Source: Methylorubrum aminovorans
GTDB lineage: Bacteria > Pseudomonadota > Alphaproteobacteria > Rhizobiales > Beijerinckiaceae
Length of the DNA: 64,000 nt
Reading direction: 5' to 3'
Assembly (NCBI RefSeq): GCF_022179725.1
Contig: NZ_BPRC01000001.1
Location: 930,001 to 994,000, forward strand
In this document: piece by piece, positions 7,919 through 18,676 of the stretch
Numbering within the stretch: the stretch's first letter is position 1
Layout of the letters: each line of letters opens with the position of its first letter
Position numbers and translations under genes: made by a program
Notes under the pieces: generated by a model
Databases searched by the model: none
Seen by the model: the letters and a program-made list of their open reading frames with translations, nothing else
Told to the model about the DNA's origin: nothing

Positions 7919-10918
7919 TCAGGCGACTGCCCGCCTCGTGACGAGGGCCCTGGCCTGCGGAGCCGGCACCGGCCTGCCGAGCAGAAAGCCCTGCGCCTCG
8001 GTGCAGCCCTTGCGCCGGACCCGCGCAAGCTGCTCCTCCGTCTCCACACCCTCGGCGGTGACGGTCATGCCGAGGCGCTCGCCCAGGCCGACCACGGCCC
8101 GGACCACCGCAGCCGCCTCAGGCTCGTCGATGTCGCGGATGAAGGAGCGATCGATCTTGATCTTGTCGAAGGGAAACCGGCACAGGTAGCTCAAGGATTA
8201 GTAGCCGGTGCCGAAATCGTCCAGCGCGATCCGCACGCCCATGCCGCGCAGGCGACGCAGGCAGCCGATGACGGCGTCCGAGTTCTGCATCAGCACGCTC
8301 TCGGTGATCTCCAGTTCCAGCCGTCCCGCCGGCAGGCCGGACGCGGCGAGCGCCCGCACCACGCTCTGCTCCAGTCCGGACTTGCGGAACTGCACCGCGG
8401 ACACGTTGACGGCGACCCGCCACTCGCCGGGCCAACCGGCCGCCTCACGGCAGGCCTCGTGCAGCGCCCAGGCGCCGAGCTGCGTGATGAGGCCGGTCTC
8501 CTCGGCGAGCGGAATGAATTCACCCGGGGAGACCGGACCATGCACCGGATGCTCCCAGCGTAGCAGCGCCTCGAAGCCCTTCGGGGCACCGTCCGAGAGG
8601 CCGAAGATCGGCTGGTAATGCAGCGCGAATCCGCCGGAGCGGATCGACTCGCGCATATCGTTCTCCAGCATGTTGCGGGTCGCGACGGCGAGATCCATGC
8701 CGCTCTCGTAGAACCGAACCGTGTTGCGCCCGGAATCCTTTGCCCGATAGAGGGCGATGTCGGCATTCTTGAACAAGGTGTCGACGCCGTCGCCGTGCCT
8801 CGGCCAGATCGCGACACCGATGCTGACCCCGACGGTGGTGGCGTGGCCGTCGAGATCGATCGATCGGCCGACGGCCTCGATCAGCCGCCGGGCAATCGCA
8901 GCGATGCGCCGGGGCTCGCCCCGCCCCGGCATGATGATGGCGAATTCGTCACCGCCGAGCCGGGCGACCACGTCGCCCTCGTGCAAGACCTCGCGCAGGC
9001 GCCGGGCGACGATGCAGAGCAGGGCGTCGCCGGCGGGATGGCCGAAGGTGTCGTTGACCGCCTTGAAGCGGTCGAGGTCGCAGCACAGCACCGCCACCTG
9101 ACCCGCGTTGCGCCGGGCCAGCGCGATCTCGCGGCTCAGCGTCTCTTGGAACAGCCGGCGGTTGGGCAGGCCGGTGAGCGCGTCGTGACGGGCCATGTGC
9201 TCGACCAGCGCCTGGGCGCGCTTGCGCTCGGTGGCGTCAGCGACGGTGCCCTCGATCCAGATCGGATGCCCCGCGGCGTCGCACACCACCCAGGCCGTCT
9301 CCGCGACCCAGATGCGCTCGCCGCCCGCGTGACGCCGAGCCTCGGAGACGAAGTCCTCGACGTGGCCTTCCTCGGTGAGACATTTCATGAAGGCCGCGTG
9401 CCGGCCCGGATCGACATACCAATCGTGGCTGAAATCCCCGAGCGGCCGCGTCGCGTCGCCGTAGCCGTGCAGTCGGGCGAGCGCCCGGTTGGCCTGCACG
9501 ATGCCGCCGTCGAGCCTGGCGCGGTAGACGCCGATCACCGCGTTCTGGAACAGCGATTGGTAATCGGCCTCGGCCGAGCGCAGCGCCGCCTCGCTCTGCC
9601 GGCGCGCGGTGAGGTCGGTGTAGGTGCAGACCAGGCCGCCGGAGGCCATGGGCGCGAGCCGCGTCTCCAAGATCGTGCCGTTGGGGTGGGTTCCCTCGTA
9701 GCTCTGGACCTCGAGCGGGAAGTCGCCCTGCTCCATCGCCGTCCGAGTCTCGGGGAACGCGCCGCCCTGCGCCAGGTGGTGCCACACCGCCGTGAAGGAA
9801 GCTCCCTCGTGCAGGACGTCCCGCGACAGTTCGAGAAGGTCGCGGGCGCGCTGGTTGAGGACCTGGACCCGCTTGTCGGGACCGATCATCACGAGGCCCT
9901 GATCCATCGCCTCGAGGGTGGCACGCATCGCCTCGCCGGTCTCGCGCAGGCGCTGCTCGGAGAGAGCCAACTCGGTCACGTCGAGGCAGACGCCGAAGAT
10001 CGAGACGAGCCGGCCCGCATCGTCGTGCTCTCCGACGCCGTGCACGGCCACCACCCGCACCGTGCCATCGGGACGCACGAGGCGGGAGCGATGCTCGTAG
10101 CCCCCGCCCAGCGTTTGGCTGCGCCCCGCAAGCGCCTCTTCGATCGCAGTCCGCACCCGCTCGAGATCGTCAGGATGATAGAAGCCGACATGCGTTTCGA
10201 GCGGCAGCATCGCGAGAGCGGCGTTGCGCCCGAAGATGCGGGCGATCCCGTCCGACCACGCGATGGTGCGGCTCGCGGCATCGATCCGCCAATGGCCGAA
10301 GGCGGCGATGTGCTCGGCCATGGCGTGGGAAGCCTCGATCGCGCGCAGCCGCGCCTCCCACTCGACCAGACGCAGCTCCGCATCCCGACGCTCGGCGGCC
10401 TCGGCCTCGGCGGCACGCCGGGCCTCGTCGAGCCAGAGATGGGCCTCGGCCACGAGCGCCAATTCGCGCAGCGCCTGCAACCGTTCGGGGCTGAGATCGT
10501 CCCGCGGCTCCCGGTCCATCAGGCAGAGCGTGCCGATGACACGGCCCGAGGTCGAGCCGATCGCGACCCCCGCGTAGAAGCGGGCATGAGTAGCACCGAC
10601 GACGAGCGGGCTTTGATCGAAACGGTCATCGCGGGTCAGGTCCGGAACGACGAGCGACTGACCTCGCTGCCGCCGGATCGTGTGATTGCAGAAGGCGGCC
10701 TCGCGGTCGATGCCGTCGTCCTCGATGCCGTAGCGGGCCCGGAACCGGAAGCGATCCTCGTCCACCAGAGTGACCAACGCCATCGGGACCGCAAAGATTT
10801 CGGCGGCGGAGCGGCACAGGAGATCGAGTTCACCTGCCAATCCGGCCCCGGACGATGCGTGCCGTTCGGGTGCCACGGCTCCGCAGTCGGTGGGCGGCAC
10901 CGGACGGCCTGCTGTCAT
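7919..10918 (-). pseudogene. GAF-PAS-PAS-PAS-GGDEF-EAL protein interrupted by an in-frame stop in EAL
   Basis: Composite cyclic di-GMP protein. The first part (10918 to 8198, 906 aa) has a GAF domain (about 30-165), three PAS domains (about 200-580), GGDEF (LTGLPNRRLF, RLGGDEF) and the first two thirds of EAL (GFEALLRWEHP, VNVSAVQF, ITESVLM, DDFGTGY). It then hits TAA at 8198-8200. The same frame continues at once with SLSYLCRFPFDKIKIDRSF, AEGVETEEQL and the rest of EAL to 7919. A serine codon (TCA to TAA) is the likely lost base. The fragment lacks the catalytic Lys and the last Glu of EAL, so phosphodiesterase activity should be lost; GGDEF could still work. A sequencing error is possible. 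Confidence 0.85.
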
Positions 10919-11270
10919 CGCTCGACTTCCCCGCAAGCGCCTGACCGAACTGCGACGCCGTTGCGGTCAGTGAAATCCGATGAAGGATCTCAGCCTGAGG
11001 TTAAGGGCGCTTCACGAACTACACGACATCTACGGTTACGCACACCGAATACGACGCAAAGCGAACCCTTTCTCGAACAACATCAAAGCGGTCTGTGGTT
11101 TCGACACGGATTTGGGAAGGGATTTTTCCGCGATCCGATCTGGACGGACGAGATCAGCACACTCTTGCGCGAATTGCCTCGACGCCCATTCGCAAGTCGA
11201 GAGAAAACGCTCGGACCGATGCGAACGATCTTCGCTCACGTCGGCGCATCGGTCCGGTCGGAGCCTCGGC
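10919..11270. other. Intergenic region without a convincing gene
   Basis: About 350 bases between the GGDEF-EAL gene and gatB, both leftward. Short frames exist on both strands but lack a ribosome site and a protein-like composition. It presumably holds the promoter of the GGDEF-EAL gene; no clear box was recognised. Confidence 0.6.
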
Positions 11271-12743
11271 TCACTCGATGCCGAGCTTATCCTTGAGGAG
11301 GGCGTTGACCGCGGCTGGATTGGCCTTGCCGCCCGTCGCCTTCATGGTCTGGCCGACGAACCAGCCGAGCAGGGTTGGCTTGGCCTTGGCCTGCTCCACC
11401 TTGTCGGGGTTGGCGGCGATGATCGCGTCCACCGCCGCCTCGATGGCGCCGGTATCGGTTACCTGCTTCATGCCGCGGGCCTCGACGATCTCACGCGGAT
11501 CGCCGCCCTCCGCCCAGACGATCTCGAACAGGTCCTTGGCGATCTTGCCCGAGATCACGCCCTCGCCGATCAGATCGACAATGCCGCCGAGCTGCTCGGC
11601 CGAGACCGGCGTGTCCTCAATGGTGCGGCCCTCCTTGTTGAGGCGGCCGAACAGCTCGTTGATGACCCAGTTTGCGGCAGCCTTGCCGTCGCGCCCGCGC
11701 GCCACCGCCTCGAAGTAGTCGGCAGAAGGACGCTCGGCCACGAGCACGCCGGCATCGTAGGCGCTGAGGCCGTAATCCTTGATGAAGCGCGCCTTCTTGG
11801 CGTCCGGGAGTTCCGGCAGGCCGGCGGCCAACGCGTCGACATAGGCCTGGTCGAATTCGAGCGGGAGCAGGTCGGGATCGGGGAAGTAGCGGTAGTCGTG
11901 CGCCTCCTCCTTTGAGCGCATCGAGCGAGTCTCGCCCTTGCCCGGATCGTAGAGACGCGTTTCCTGATCGATCTTGCCGCCATCCTCCAGGATTGCGATC
12001 TGCCGGCGCGCCTCGGTCTCGATCGCCTGACCGATGAAGCGGATCGAGTTGACGTTCTTGATCTCGCAGCGCGTGCCGAGCGGCTCGCCGGGGCGGCGCA
12101 CCGAGACGTTCACGTCGGCGCGAAGGTTGCCCTTCTCCATGTCGCCGTCGCAGGTGCCAAGGTAGCGCAGGATCGTGCGCAGCTTGGTCACATAGGCCTT
12201 GGCCTCCTCCGACGAGCGGAGATCGGGGCGCGAGACGATCTCCATCAGCGCCACGCCGGAGCGGTTGAGATCGACGAAGCTCTTGGTCGGGTCCTGATCG
12301 TGCAGGGATTTGCCGGCATCCTGCTCCAGGTGCAGCCGCTCGATGCCGACGGTGATCGACTCGCCCTCGGGCAGATCGACCAGTACCTCGCCCTCGCCGA
12401 CGATCGGGTCCTTGTACTGCGAGATCTGGTAGCCCTGCGGCAGGTCCGGGTAGAAGTAGTTCTTCCGGTCGAACACCGAGCGGTGATGGATCTTCGCCCT
12501 CAAACCGAGGCCGGTGCGCACGGCCTGGGCGACGCATTCCTCGTTGATGACGGGCAGCATGCCGGGCATGGCCGCATCGACCAGCGAGACGTGGTCGTTG
12601 GGCTCGCCGCCGAAGGCGGTCGAGGCGCCGGAGAACAGCTTGGAGCGGCTCGTGACCTGGGCGTGGATCTCCATACCGATCACGACCTCCCAGTCGTGCA
12701 GGCCGCCCTTGATGAGCTTCTTCGGATCGACGCGCTCGGTCAT
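11271..12743 (-). CDS. gatB: Aspartyl/glutamyl-tRNA amidotransferase subunit B
   Basis: Subunit of the GatCAB complex, which converts misacylated Glu-tRNA(Gln) and Asp-tRNA(Asn) to Gln- and Asn-tRNA. 490 aa, full length. Signature stretches: [20 protein letters not shown] at the start, [27 protein letters not shown], and [12 protein letters not shown], plus the C-terminal YqeY-like tail ending [19 protein letters not shown]. The start at 12743 (MTERVDPKK) is chosen over 12821, whose extra residues look non-conserved and overlap the upstream gene. gatA and gatC are not adjacent in the window. Confidence 0.97.
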   Translation of the reverse strand: MTERVDPKKLIKGGLHDWEVVIGMEIHAQVTSRSKLFSGASTAFGGEPNDHVSLVDAAMPGMLPVINEECVAQAVRTGLGLRAKIHHRSVFDRKNYFYPDLPQGYQISQYKDPIVGEGEVLVDLPEGESITVGIERLHLEQDAGKSLHDQDPTKSFVDLNRSGVALMEIVSRPDLRSSEEAKAYVTKLRTILRYLGTCDGDMEKGNLRADVNVSVRRPGEPLGTRCEIKNVNSIRFIGQAIETEARRQIAILEDGGKIDQETRLYDPGKGETRSMRSKEEAHDYRYFPDPDLLPLEFDQAYVDALAAGLPELPDAKKARFIKDYGLSAYDAGVLVAERPSADYFEAVARGRDGKAAANWVINELFGRLNKEGRTIEDTPVSAEQLGGIVDLIGEGVISGKIAKDLFEIVWAEGGDPREIVEARGMKQVTDTGAIEAAVDAIIAANPDKVEQAKAKPTLLGWFVGQTMKATGGKANPAAVNALLKDKLGIE

Positions 12744-12817
12744 TCTCTTCGACTTCGGTGCCGGCGCCGTCGGATCGGCGCCTGTGTCAGGTGTGTAGGG
12801 AGCTCGTACCGGACGGG

Positions 12818-13600
12818 TCAAGCGGGCGCAGCGGCCGACGGTCGCCAGGCCGCGAGCGTCACGGCCGGGCCGTTCACGAAGTCCGGGGCGTCGGTGATCA
12901 CCTTCGTCTCGGTCAGCCCGTGATGGGCGAGCACCCGGATCAGGTCAGGCAGTTCGATCCAGCGGGTCTTGCCCTGGTTGCCGCCCCAGAAGGTGGCGAG
13001 CCCCCGGTCGCGATAGGTCAGCTCGTGCAGGGTGAGGCGCTGTCCCTCGTGCTCGACGGCGCGCGGCACGTGCCGCTTCAGGCGGGGCTGCGACGCGTAG
13101 TAATGCGTCCAGAGGAACAGCCGGTCGGAGCGGGCGGCGGCGAGCCGGATCAGTTCGAGCGGATCGAACATGTGGTAGAGGATGCCGCAGGCGAAGATCA
13201 GGTCGTAGCGCGGCCCCGGTGCGGCCAGATGCTGGCTGACATCGCCGAGCAGGAAGGTCGAGCGGGAAAGCCCGGCGATGTTCTTGACGACGAGCGACTT
13301 GAGGAAGGCTTCCGAGTTCGATTCCACCGCTGTGACGCTGTTGGCGCCAAGCGCTTCGAGCTGGCAGGTATGGGCGCCTTCGAGCGGCCCGAGTTCGAGG
13401 ATGTCGTAGCCGTCGAAGCGCCCATCGCGGCCCAAGACCTCCGCCGCCTGCCGCGGACGCGGATCGGCGTGGAAGCCGGGCAGGCCGCCGCCGACCGGTA
13501 GGTCGGGAACGAGTTCGCTGAGATCGCTCGCCCAGCGCCCCTCGAACAGGTCGTAGGCGTTGCGGTGGCTCGGCGTCGAGGTGAGGAAGACCCGCTTCAT
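12818..13600 (-). CDS. Class I SAM-dependent methyltransferase
   Basis: 260-aa soluble protein with a Rossmann-type SAM site: [20 protein letters not shown] (motif I, about residues 64-83), VTAVESN (motif II acidic residue), and [20 protein letters not shown] (motif IV and after). The layout resembles CmoB/DUF1698-like and glycan- or lipid-associated methyltransferases, but the substrate cannot be told. It lies upstream of gatB on the same strand with a 74-base gap. Confidence 0.8.
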   Translation of the reverse strand: MKRVFLTSTPSHRNAYDLFEGRWASDLSELVPDLPVGGGLPGFHADPRPRQAAEVLGRDGRFDGYDILELGPLEGAHTCQLEALGANSVTAVESNSEAFLKSLVVKNIAGLSRSTFLLGDVSQHLAAPGPRYDLIFACGILYHMFDPLELIRLAAARSDRLFLWTHYYASQPRLKRHVPRAVEHEGQRLTLHELTYRDRGLATFWGGNQGKTRWIELPDLIRVLAHHGLTETKVITDAPDFVNGPAVTLAAWRPSAAAPA

Positions 13601-13627
13601 GAGAAGCCCTATAGCCGGGCGACGATC

Positions 13628-14515
13628 TCAAATCACCGGCACACCGCGGCCCTTGGCCTGATCGTTCGGCTCGACGTGGATCACCACCACCGCGCCCTCG
13701 ATCTCCGCCTCGATGACTTCCTCCAGGCGGTCGCAGATGGCGTGGGACTGGAACACCGTCATCTCGCCCGGCACGACGAGGTGGAAGTCGATGAAGGTGG
13801 CGCTGCCGGCGTGGCGGGTGCGCACGTCGTGCGCCTCCAGCGCCCCCTCGCTATGCGCCGAGATCAGGCCGCGGATGCGGGTGACCATCTCGGGCGAGGC
13901 CGCCTGATCCATCAGACCGTTGATCGAATCGCGCACCATGGTCCATCCCGACCACAGGATGTTGAGGGCGACCAAACCCGCCACGATCGGATCGAGCGCC
14001 AGAGTTCCGGTGGCGAGGACGAGCCCGAGGCCGATGAGCACGCCGCCCGACGTCACCACGTCGGCGAGGATATGGCGTGCGTCGGCGATGAGGGCGGGCG
14101 AGCGCAGCCGCCGGCCGCGCCGGAACAGCAGCATCGCCCAGACCGCGTTGATCACGGTGGCGACGGCGTTGACGGCGAGACCCAGCGCCGGCGCGTCGAG
14201 CGGCTTCGGGTCGAGAATGCCGAAATAGGCCTCGCGCAGGATCAGCAGGGCGGCGACGATGACGAGCGCCCCCTCGATCACCGCGGAGAAGTACTCGGCC
14301 TTGTGGTGGCCGTAGGGGTGATCCTCGTCGGCCGGCTGCGCGGCGACGCGCACGGCCAGGAAGGCGCAAGCCGCGGCCACAACGTTGATGATGCTCTCCA
14401 GCGCATCGGAATAGAGCGCGAGGCTGCCGGTGAGCCAGTAGGCTGAAAATTTCAGCGCGGTGACAAGCACGCCGACGGCGGCGCTCGCCAGGGCGGCCTT
14501 CTCGGTTCCGGTCAT
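13628..14515 (-). CDS. Cation diffusion facilitator (CDF) metal exporter
   Basis: 295-aa inner-membrane proton/metal antiporter of the FieF/CDF family, exporting divalent cations such as Zn or Fe. Six hydrophobic helices are visible. Metal-site motifs are ALYSDALES in helix II, the family HPYGHHKAEYFSAVIEG loop and DARHILADV (HxxxD) in helix V. A C-terminal cytoplasmic domain (about 205-295) has the ferredoxin-like fold with VVVIHVEPND. The start MTGTEKAAL at 14515 is chosen; upstream in-frame sequence to 14800 is low-complexity and overlaps the next gene. Confidence 0.92.
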   Translation of the reverse strand: MTGTEKAALASAAVGVLVTALKFSAYWLTGSLALYSDALESIINVVAAACAFLAVRVAAQPADEDHPYGHHKAEYFSAVIEGALVIVAALLILREAYFGILDPKPLDAPALGLAVNAVATVINAVWAMLLFRRGRRLRSPALIADARHILADVVTSGGVLIGLGLVLATGTLALDPIVAGLVALNILWSGWTMVRDSINGLMDQAASPEMVTRIRGLISAHSEGALEAHDVRTRHAGSATFIDFHLVVPGEMTVFQSHAICDRLEEVIEAEIEGAVVVIHVEPNDQAKGRGVPVI

Positions 14516-14588
14516 GCGACTTCGGGGGCGGGGAGGGGACAGCCCCGCCCTTACGATCCGCGCCCCCCGGAAGGCCACGGCAAAGGTT

Positions 14589-14840
14589 TTAGCTCGGGCT
14601 ATCGTCATCCGAGGCCGCCACCTGCACGGTGGCGGGGAGGCGACCGCGGGCGACCTCCTTCGCGCGGGCGCGCTCGGCCTTCTCAAGAGCCCGCTGTGCC
14701 TTGCGGGCATAGAGGCGGGCGATCCAGCCGAAGCTCGCCCGCGCCGACAATTCGTCGAACCGGGCCGCCTCCCGTTCCCAGTAGCGCATGAGCTGCGCAT
14801 CGAGCGTCTCGTGCGGCGGCTTCCTGCCGGTCTCGGTCAT
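14589..14840 (-). CDS. Small hypothetical protein, charged and helical
   Basis: 83 aa, not recognised. The middle is strongly alpha-helical with many Arg, Glu and Ala (RYWEREAARFDELSARASF, ARKAQRALEKAERARAKEV), then a Ser/Asp-rich tail. ATG at 14840 with GAGG upstream. It sits between the CDF gene and another small gene on the same strand. Confidence 0.6.
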   Translation of the reverse strand: MTETGRKPPHETLDAQLMRYWEREAARFDELSARASFGWIARLYARKAQRALEKAERARAKEVARGRLPATVQVAASDDDSPS

Positions 14841-14873
14841 GGCGAAGGCATCCTCGGGGGCCGGTGGCGCGCG

Positions 14874-15131
14874 TCAGGCGTTCGGTGCGGGCGGCGCATC
14901 GGTCTCTTCCACCACCAGAGCCTCCGCGTCGCCCCGGAAGCTGCCGAGCCCGACATCGCCGGTGGGGTGGCCCGGCGTGCCGAAGGGCTCGCTCGGATAG
15001 GCCTCCTCGAAGCGGCGGCGGGCGTCGTCTGCACTCTCCGCCTTGAGGCTGATCCGCGGCGTCTGGGGCAGGGGCCAGCGCGGGTCGGCGGGATCGCGCG
15101 GGCGGACGGCGTACCATCTCATCGTGGGCAT
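14874..15131 (-). CDS. Small hypothetical protein
   Basis: 85 aa, not recognised. It begins MPTMRWYAVRPRDPADPRW and has a segment ISLKAESADDARRRFEEAYP that looks like a compact alpha/beta fold. A second ATG three codons in (15122) is an equally possible start. It lies 33 bases upstream of the preceding small gene on the same strand, perhaps in one transcript. Confidence 0.6.
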   Translation of the reverse strand: MPTMRWYAVRPRDPADPRWPLPQTPRISLKAESADDARRRFEEAYPSEPFGTPGHPTGDVGLGSFRGDAEALVVEETDAPPAPNA

Positions 15132-15188
15132 TGTCCTGCGTTGAACAGAGGTTCCAACGCGCAGCCAGGCCTCCCGGCTGCACGCCGC

Positions 15189-16661
15189 TCAAGCCGTTCC
15201 GATTTCCTTCAGGTAGTGCTCGGCAGCCGTCCAATCGGCCGCGCCGGCGGCGAGGCCGACATAGCCGTCGGGGCGTACGAGATGCAGGCGCCCCGGCTCC
15301 GGATTGTCTCGCGGGGTGGGCTGGATCAGACCGGGGAAACGGGCGGCGAGCGCCGTCCCGCGCTCTGCATCCGCGGCGTAGAGAACGAAGCGCGGGTCGG
15401 CGCCTGCACCGGGCGGGGACCCGGCCGCATCCTCCTGCCGCCAGCGCCGGCCGGCACCCGGCCCGACCGAGAGTGGGGAGGCGGGATAGCCGATCTCGAT
15501 CTCGCTCATCGTCGCCGCCATCCGCCGCCGCACCGCCGGAAAGCCGAGAAGAAACCGCAGCGCGGCGTTGCGGACAGCCTGCGCAACGGGGTTGGCGAGC
15601 GTCGCCATGGCGGTCAGCCGCCCTGCATTGCGCAGAACCATCTCGCCAACGGCGTTGCGCTCCGGGCTGTAGCTGTCGAGGAGGGTGGGGGCGGCCGCCC
15701 CGTGCCGCACCAGAGCGAGCTTCCAGGCGAGGTTCACCGCGTCCTGCATGCCGGTGTTCATGCCCTGTCCGCCGGCCGGGCTGTGGATATGCGCGGCATC
15801 CCCCACCAGGAACACGCGGCCGCGGCCATATTCCGAGACCTTGCGCTCGTTGATGCGGAAACGGCTGAGCCAGACCGGATCGGAGACGCGGATGCCGGGC
15901 CCGGCGCGACTCTCGACCAGGGCTTGCACCTCGGAAAGCGTCGGGTCGGGCTTCGGCCGCCCGTCCGCCCTCCCGACCGTGGCGACGACGCGAGCCCGTC
16001 CGCCGGGGATCGGGAAGATCACGAACGGCCCGTCCCGGTGAAGATAGACCGCGATCCTGTCGCCCGGCGGGGCCTCCGCTCCGTCGAGGCGGATGTCGGC
16101 CAACAGCCAGTCGTCGCCCTGCGCGGAGCCGCGGAAGGGCAGGCCGAGCCCGTGGCGCACGGCGCTGTGGGCGCCGTCGCAGCCGATCAGGTAGGGCGTC
16201 TCCACCGTCTCCTGCCGTCCGTCCGCATGCGAGAGCCGCGCCTCCACCCCGTTCGGCGTCGGAGAGAAGGCGAGAAGCTCGACCTCCCGCTCGACCGCGA
16301 TCCCGAAGGTCCGCAGATGCTCGGCGAGCAAGCGCTCGGTGTCGCTCTGCGGGATCATCAGCCCGAAGGCGTAGGGACTGGCGATGTCGGTGAAGTCGGG
16401 ACCACCGAGCACTTGGCCGCCGCCGCGCAGGGTCGCGCCGCGGGCGCGCAGGCCCGCCGCGAGGAAGGCCTCGGTGCAGCCCATCCGGTCCATGAGTTCG
16501 AGGGTGCGCGACCAGACGACGAGGGCCTTGGAGGTCTGTGTCGCTTGGGGCGCGCGATCGATCAGCCGGACGCTGATACGATAGCGCGCCAGCTCGCAGG
16601 CGAGCGTCAGGCCCACCGGCCCGGCACCGACGATCAGGACCTCGTTCATCCGCCCTGCCAT
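15189..16661 (-). CDS. FAD-dependent monooxygenase (aromatic hydroxylase type, PheA/TfdB family)
   Basis: 490-aa flavoprotein hydroxylase. N-terminal FAD-binding Rossmann motif EVLIVGAGPVGLTLACELAR (GxGxxG), internal IGCDGAHSAVRHGLGLPF (the DG motif binding FAD and NADPH), and RVFLVGDAAHIHSPAGGQGM (GD motif) are all present. A thioredoxin-like C-terminal part follows, ending DGYVGLAAGAADWTAAEHYL. It should hydroxylate an aromatic or polyketide-like substrate with NAD(P)H and oxygen; the substrate is unknown. The start MAGRMNEV at 16661 has GGAG nine bases upstream; ATG 16649 is the alternative. It is divergent from queA. Confidence 0.9.
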   Translation of the reverse strand: MAGRMNEVLIVGAGPVGLTLACELARYRISVRLIDRAPQATQTSKALVVWSRTLELMDRMGCTEAFLAAGLRARGATLRGGGQVLGGPDFTDIASPYAFGLMIPQSDTERLLAEHLRTFGIAVEREVELLAFSPTPNGVEARLSHADGRQETVETPYLIGCDGAHSAVRHGLGLPFRGSAQGDDWLLADIRLDGAEAPPGDRIAVYLHRDGPFVIFPIPGGRARVVATVGRADGRPKPDPTLSEVQALVESRAGPGIRVSDPVWLSRFRINERKVSEYGRGRVFLVGDAAHIHSPAGGQGMNTGMQDAVNLAWKLALVRHGAAAPTLLDSYSPERNAVGEMVLRNAGRLTAMATLANPVAQAVRNAALRFLLGFPAVRRRMAATMSEIEIGYPASPLSVGPGAGRRWRQEDAAGSPPGAGADPRFVLYAADAERGTALAARFPGLIQPTPRDNPEPGRLHLVRPDGYVGLAAGAADWTAAEHYLKEIGTA

Positions 16662-16752
16662 CCACCCTGTCTCCAGGGTGATGCTGCTCCCGGCCGCTGC
16701 CGGGATCAATCCGGCATTTGCGTCGCGCGCCCATCCGTGCTGATGCGCTGCG

Positions 16753-17841
16753 ATGCGCGTGGACCTGTTCGATTTCGAGTTGCCGGAGGCTGCGATCGCC
16801 CTGCGGCCGGCGAGCCCGCGCGACGCGAGCCGCCTGCTCGTGGTGCGCCCCGGCGCTCCCCTGGCGGATCGCGGCGTGCGCGACCTGCCGGCTCTGCTCG
16901 AGCCCGGCGATGCCCTCGTCTTCAACGACACGCGGGTGATCCCGGCCCGCCTCTCCGGCATCCGCCACCGGGCGGGCGGTTCGGGGCAACGCTGCGAGGC
17001 GATGCTGCATCTGCGCGAGGCGCCCGACCGCTGGCGCGCCTTCGCCCGGCCCGCCAAGCGCCTCGCCCCCGGGGACCGCATCCGCTTCGGCGGCGAGGGA
17101 GCCAGTGAAGTCTGCGCCCTCTCCGGGCTCGATGCCACGGTCGAGGAGCGGGACGAGGGTGGCGAGATCCTGCTGCGCTTCGACCTCTCCGGGCCGGCGC
17201 TCGACGAGGCCATCGCCGGGCTCGGCGCCCTGCCGCTGCCCCCCTACATCGCTGGTAAGCGGCCGACCGACGCGCAGGACACGACCGACTACCAGACCGT
17301 CTACGCCCGCGAGCCCGGCGCGGTCGCCGCCCCCACCGCCGGGCTGCACTTTTCCGATGCGCTGCTCGCCAGCGTCGACGCGGCGGGGATCGAGCGGGTC
17401 CACGTGACCCTGCATGTCGGGGCCGGCACGTTCCTGCCCGTGAAGGCGGACGACACCGAGGCCCACCGGATGCATGCCGAGATCGGCCTTCTCGACGCGG
17501 CCACCGCCGCGCGGCTCAACGCGGTGCGGGCACGGGGCAACCGGATCGTCGCGGTGGGCACCACCGCTCTGCGGCTCTTGGAGAGCGCGGCCGGACCGGA
17601 CGGCACGATCCACCCGTTCTCGGGGGCCACCGACATCTTCATCACGCCGGGCTACCGCTTCCGCGCGGTCGATGCCCTGGTGACGAACTTCCACCTGCCG
17701 CGCTCGACCCTGTTCATGCTGGTCTCGGCCTTCTCCGGCCTCGACACCATGCGCGCGGCCTACGCCCATGCGATCGCCTCCGGCTACCGCTTCTACTCAT
17801 ACGGCGACGCCAGCCTGCTGTTCCCGGAGCGCCTCCCATGA
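16753..17841 (+). CDS. queA: S-adenosylmethionine:tRNA ribosyltransferase-isomerase QueA
   Basis: Cytoplasmic enzyme of queuosine synthesis that moves the ribosyl part of SAM to preQ1 at position 34 of tRNA, giving epoxyqueuosine. 362 aa, full length. Family signatures: [20 protein letters not shown] at the start, [47 protein letters not shown]-type segment ([18 protein letters not shown]) and [17 protein letters not shown]. It overlaps the next gene by ATGA, and tgt, which acts two steps earlier in the same pathway, follows. Confidence 0.97.
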   Translation: MRVDLFDFELPEAAIALRPASPRDASRLLVVRPGAPLADRGVRDLPALLEPGDALVFNDTRVIPARLSGIRHRAGGSGQRCEAMLHLREAPDRWRAFARPAKRLAPGDRIRFGGEGASEVCALSGLDATVEERDEGGEILLRFDLSGPALDEAIAGLGALPLPPYIAGKRPTDAQDTTDYQTVYAREPGAVAAPTAGLHFSDALLASVDAAGIERVHVTLHVGAGTFLPVKADDTEAHRMHAEIGLLDAATAARLNAVRARGNRIVAVGTTALRLLESAAGPDGTIHPFSGATDIFITPGYRFRAVDALVTNFHLPRSTLFMLVSAFSGLDTMRAAYAHAIASGYRFYSYGDASLLFPERLP

Positions 17842-18656
17842 GCAGCCGGCGCCCGCCGCTGCGGGTCGATGTCGCCCGTACCGTCGACCGCTTCCTCGGC
17901 CTGATGGCGCGCGAGGGCGGGCCGCGACTGCGCGGGCTCTACCTCGTCGGCTCGGTCGCGCTCGGGGATTTCCGCTCCGGTCGCAGCAACATCGATTTCG
18001 TCGCGCTCCTCGAAGAAGCGCCAGGTGACGCGGAGACGGACGCGCTGGCACGGGTCCACGCCGCCCTGGCGCAAACCGACGGACCACCCTTCGACGGGTT
18101 CTATCTGCCGATCGAGGCCCTGCGGCGGGCGCCGGAACCGGGCGTCGTGGTGCCCTTCAGCGCTGACGGCGAACTGCGGACCGGCGAGCCCTGCGGCGAG
18201 ATCAATCCGCTGGTGTGGCGCTGTCTCGCCCGCGCCAGCCGGCCGATCCTCGGCGCCACCCCCGCTGCCCTCGGCATCGCCGACGAGGATGCGCCGCTGC
18301 ACGCGCATTGCCGCGCCGTACTCGACGGGTCGTGGCGCCCCTGGATCGCACGATCCGAAGCCGCCCTCGCGGAAACCGTTCCGGACGCGGAATGCGACGC
18401 GGCCGCCCTCGAACACGGCGTTCTCGGCGTGAGCCGCCTCGTCTGCACCCTTGCCACCGGGCGCGTCGTCTCGAAGCGCGAGGGCGGCCGCTTCGTGCTC
18501 GACCGGCTGCCGGAGGCGCATCGAGGGGCGGTGTGGGACGCGCTCGACGCCCGCGACGACAGGCTGGAGCACGTCTCCCCGGCGCAGATGCGCGCCGGCC
18601 TCGGCACGATGCGTTTCCTGATCGACGGCGCCCTGGGCTATCAGGCCGGCGCATAA
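17838..18656 (+). CDS. Nucleotidyltransferase / aminoglycoside adenylyltransferase-like protein
   Basis: 272 aa. Residues about 33-55 ([20 protein letters not shown]) match the pol-beta-superfamily nucleotidyltransferase site GS-x-A-x-G-D-F, as in AadA/DUF4111 proteins, and the C-terminal half is helical like the AadA partner domain. The usual SDID metal motif reads SNID here, so one acidic residue is Asn. It starts inside the queA stop and ends 20 bases before tgt, so it is part of the queuosine operon by position. Real substrate unknown; a resistance role is not shown. Confidence 0.75.
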   Translation: MSSRRPPLRVDVARTVDRFLGLMAREGGPRLRGLYLVGSVALGDFRSGRSNIDFVALLEEAPGDAETDALARVHAALAQTDGPPFDGFYLPIEALRRAPEPGVVVPFSADGELRTGEPCGEINPLVWRCLARASRPILGATPAALGIADEDAPLHAHCRAVLDGSWRPWIARSEAALAETVPDAECDAAALEHGVLGVSRLVCTLATGRVVSKREGGRFVLDRLPEAHRGAVWDALDARDDRLEHVSPAQMRAGLGTMRFLIDGALGYQAGA

Positions 18657-18676
18657 GGCCCCACAGTCCCGGACCG

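Noticed and set aside
10980-11915. Long plus-strand frame reaching into gatB
   Set aside because: It is a GC-rich shadow of gatB on the other strand with His/Arg/Asp-rich noise.
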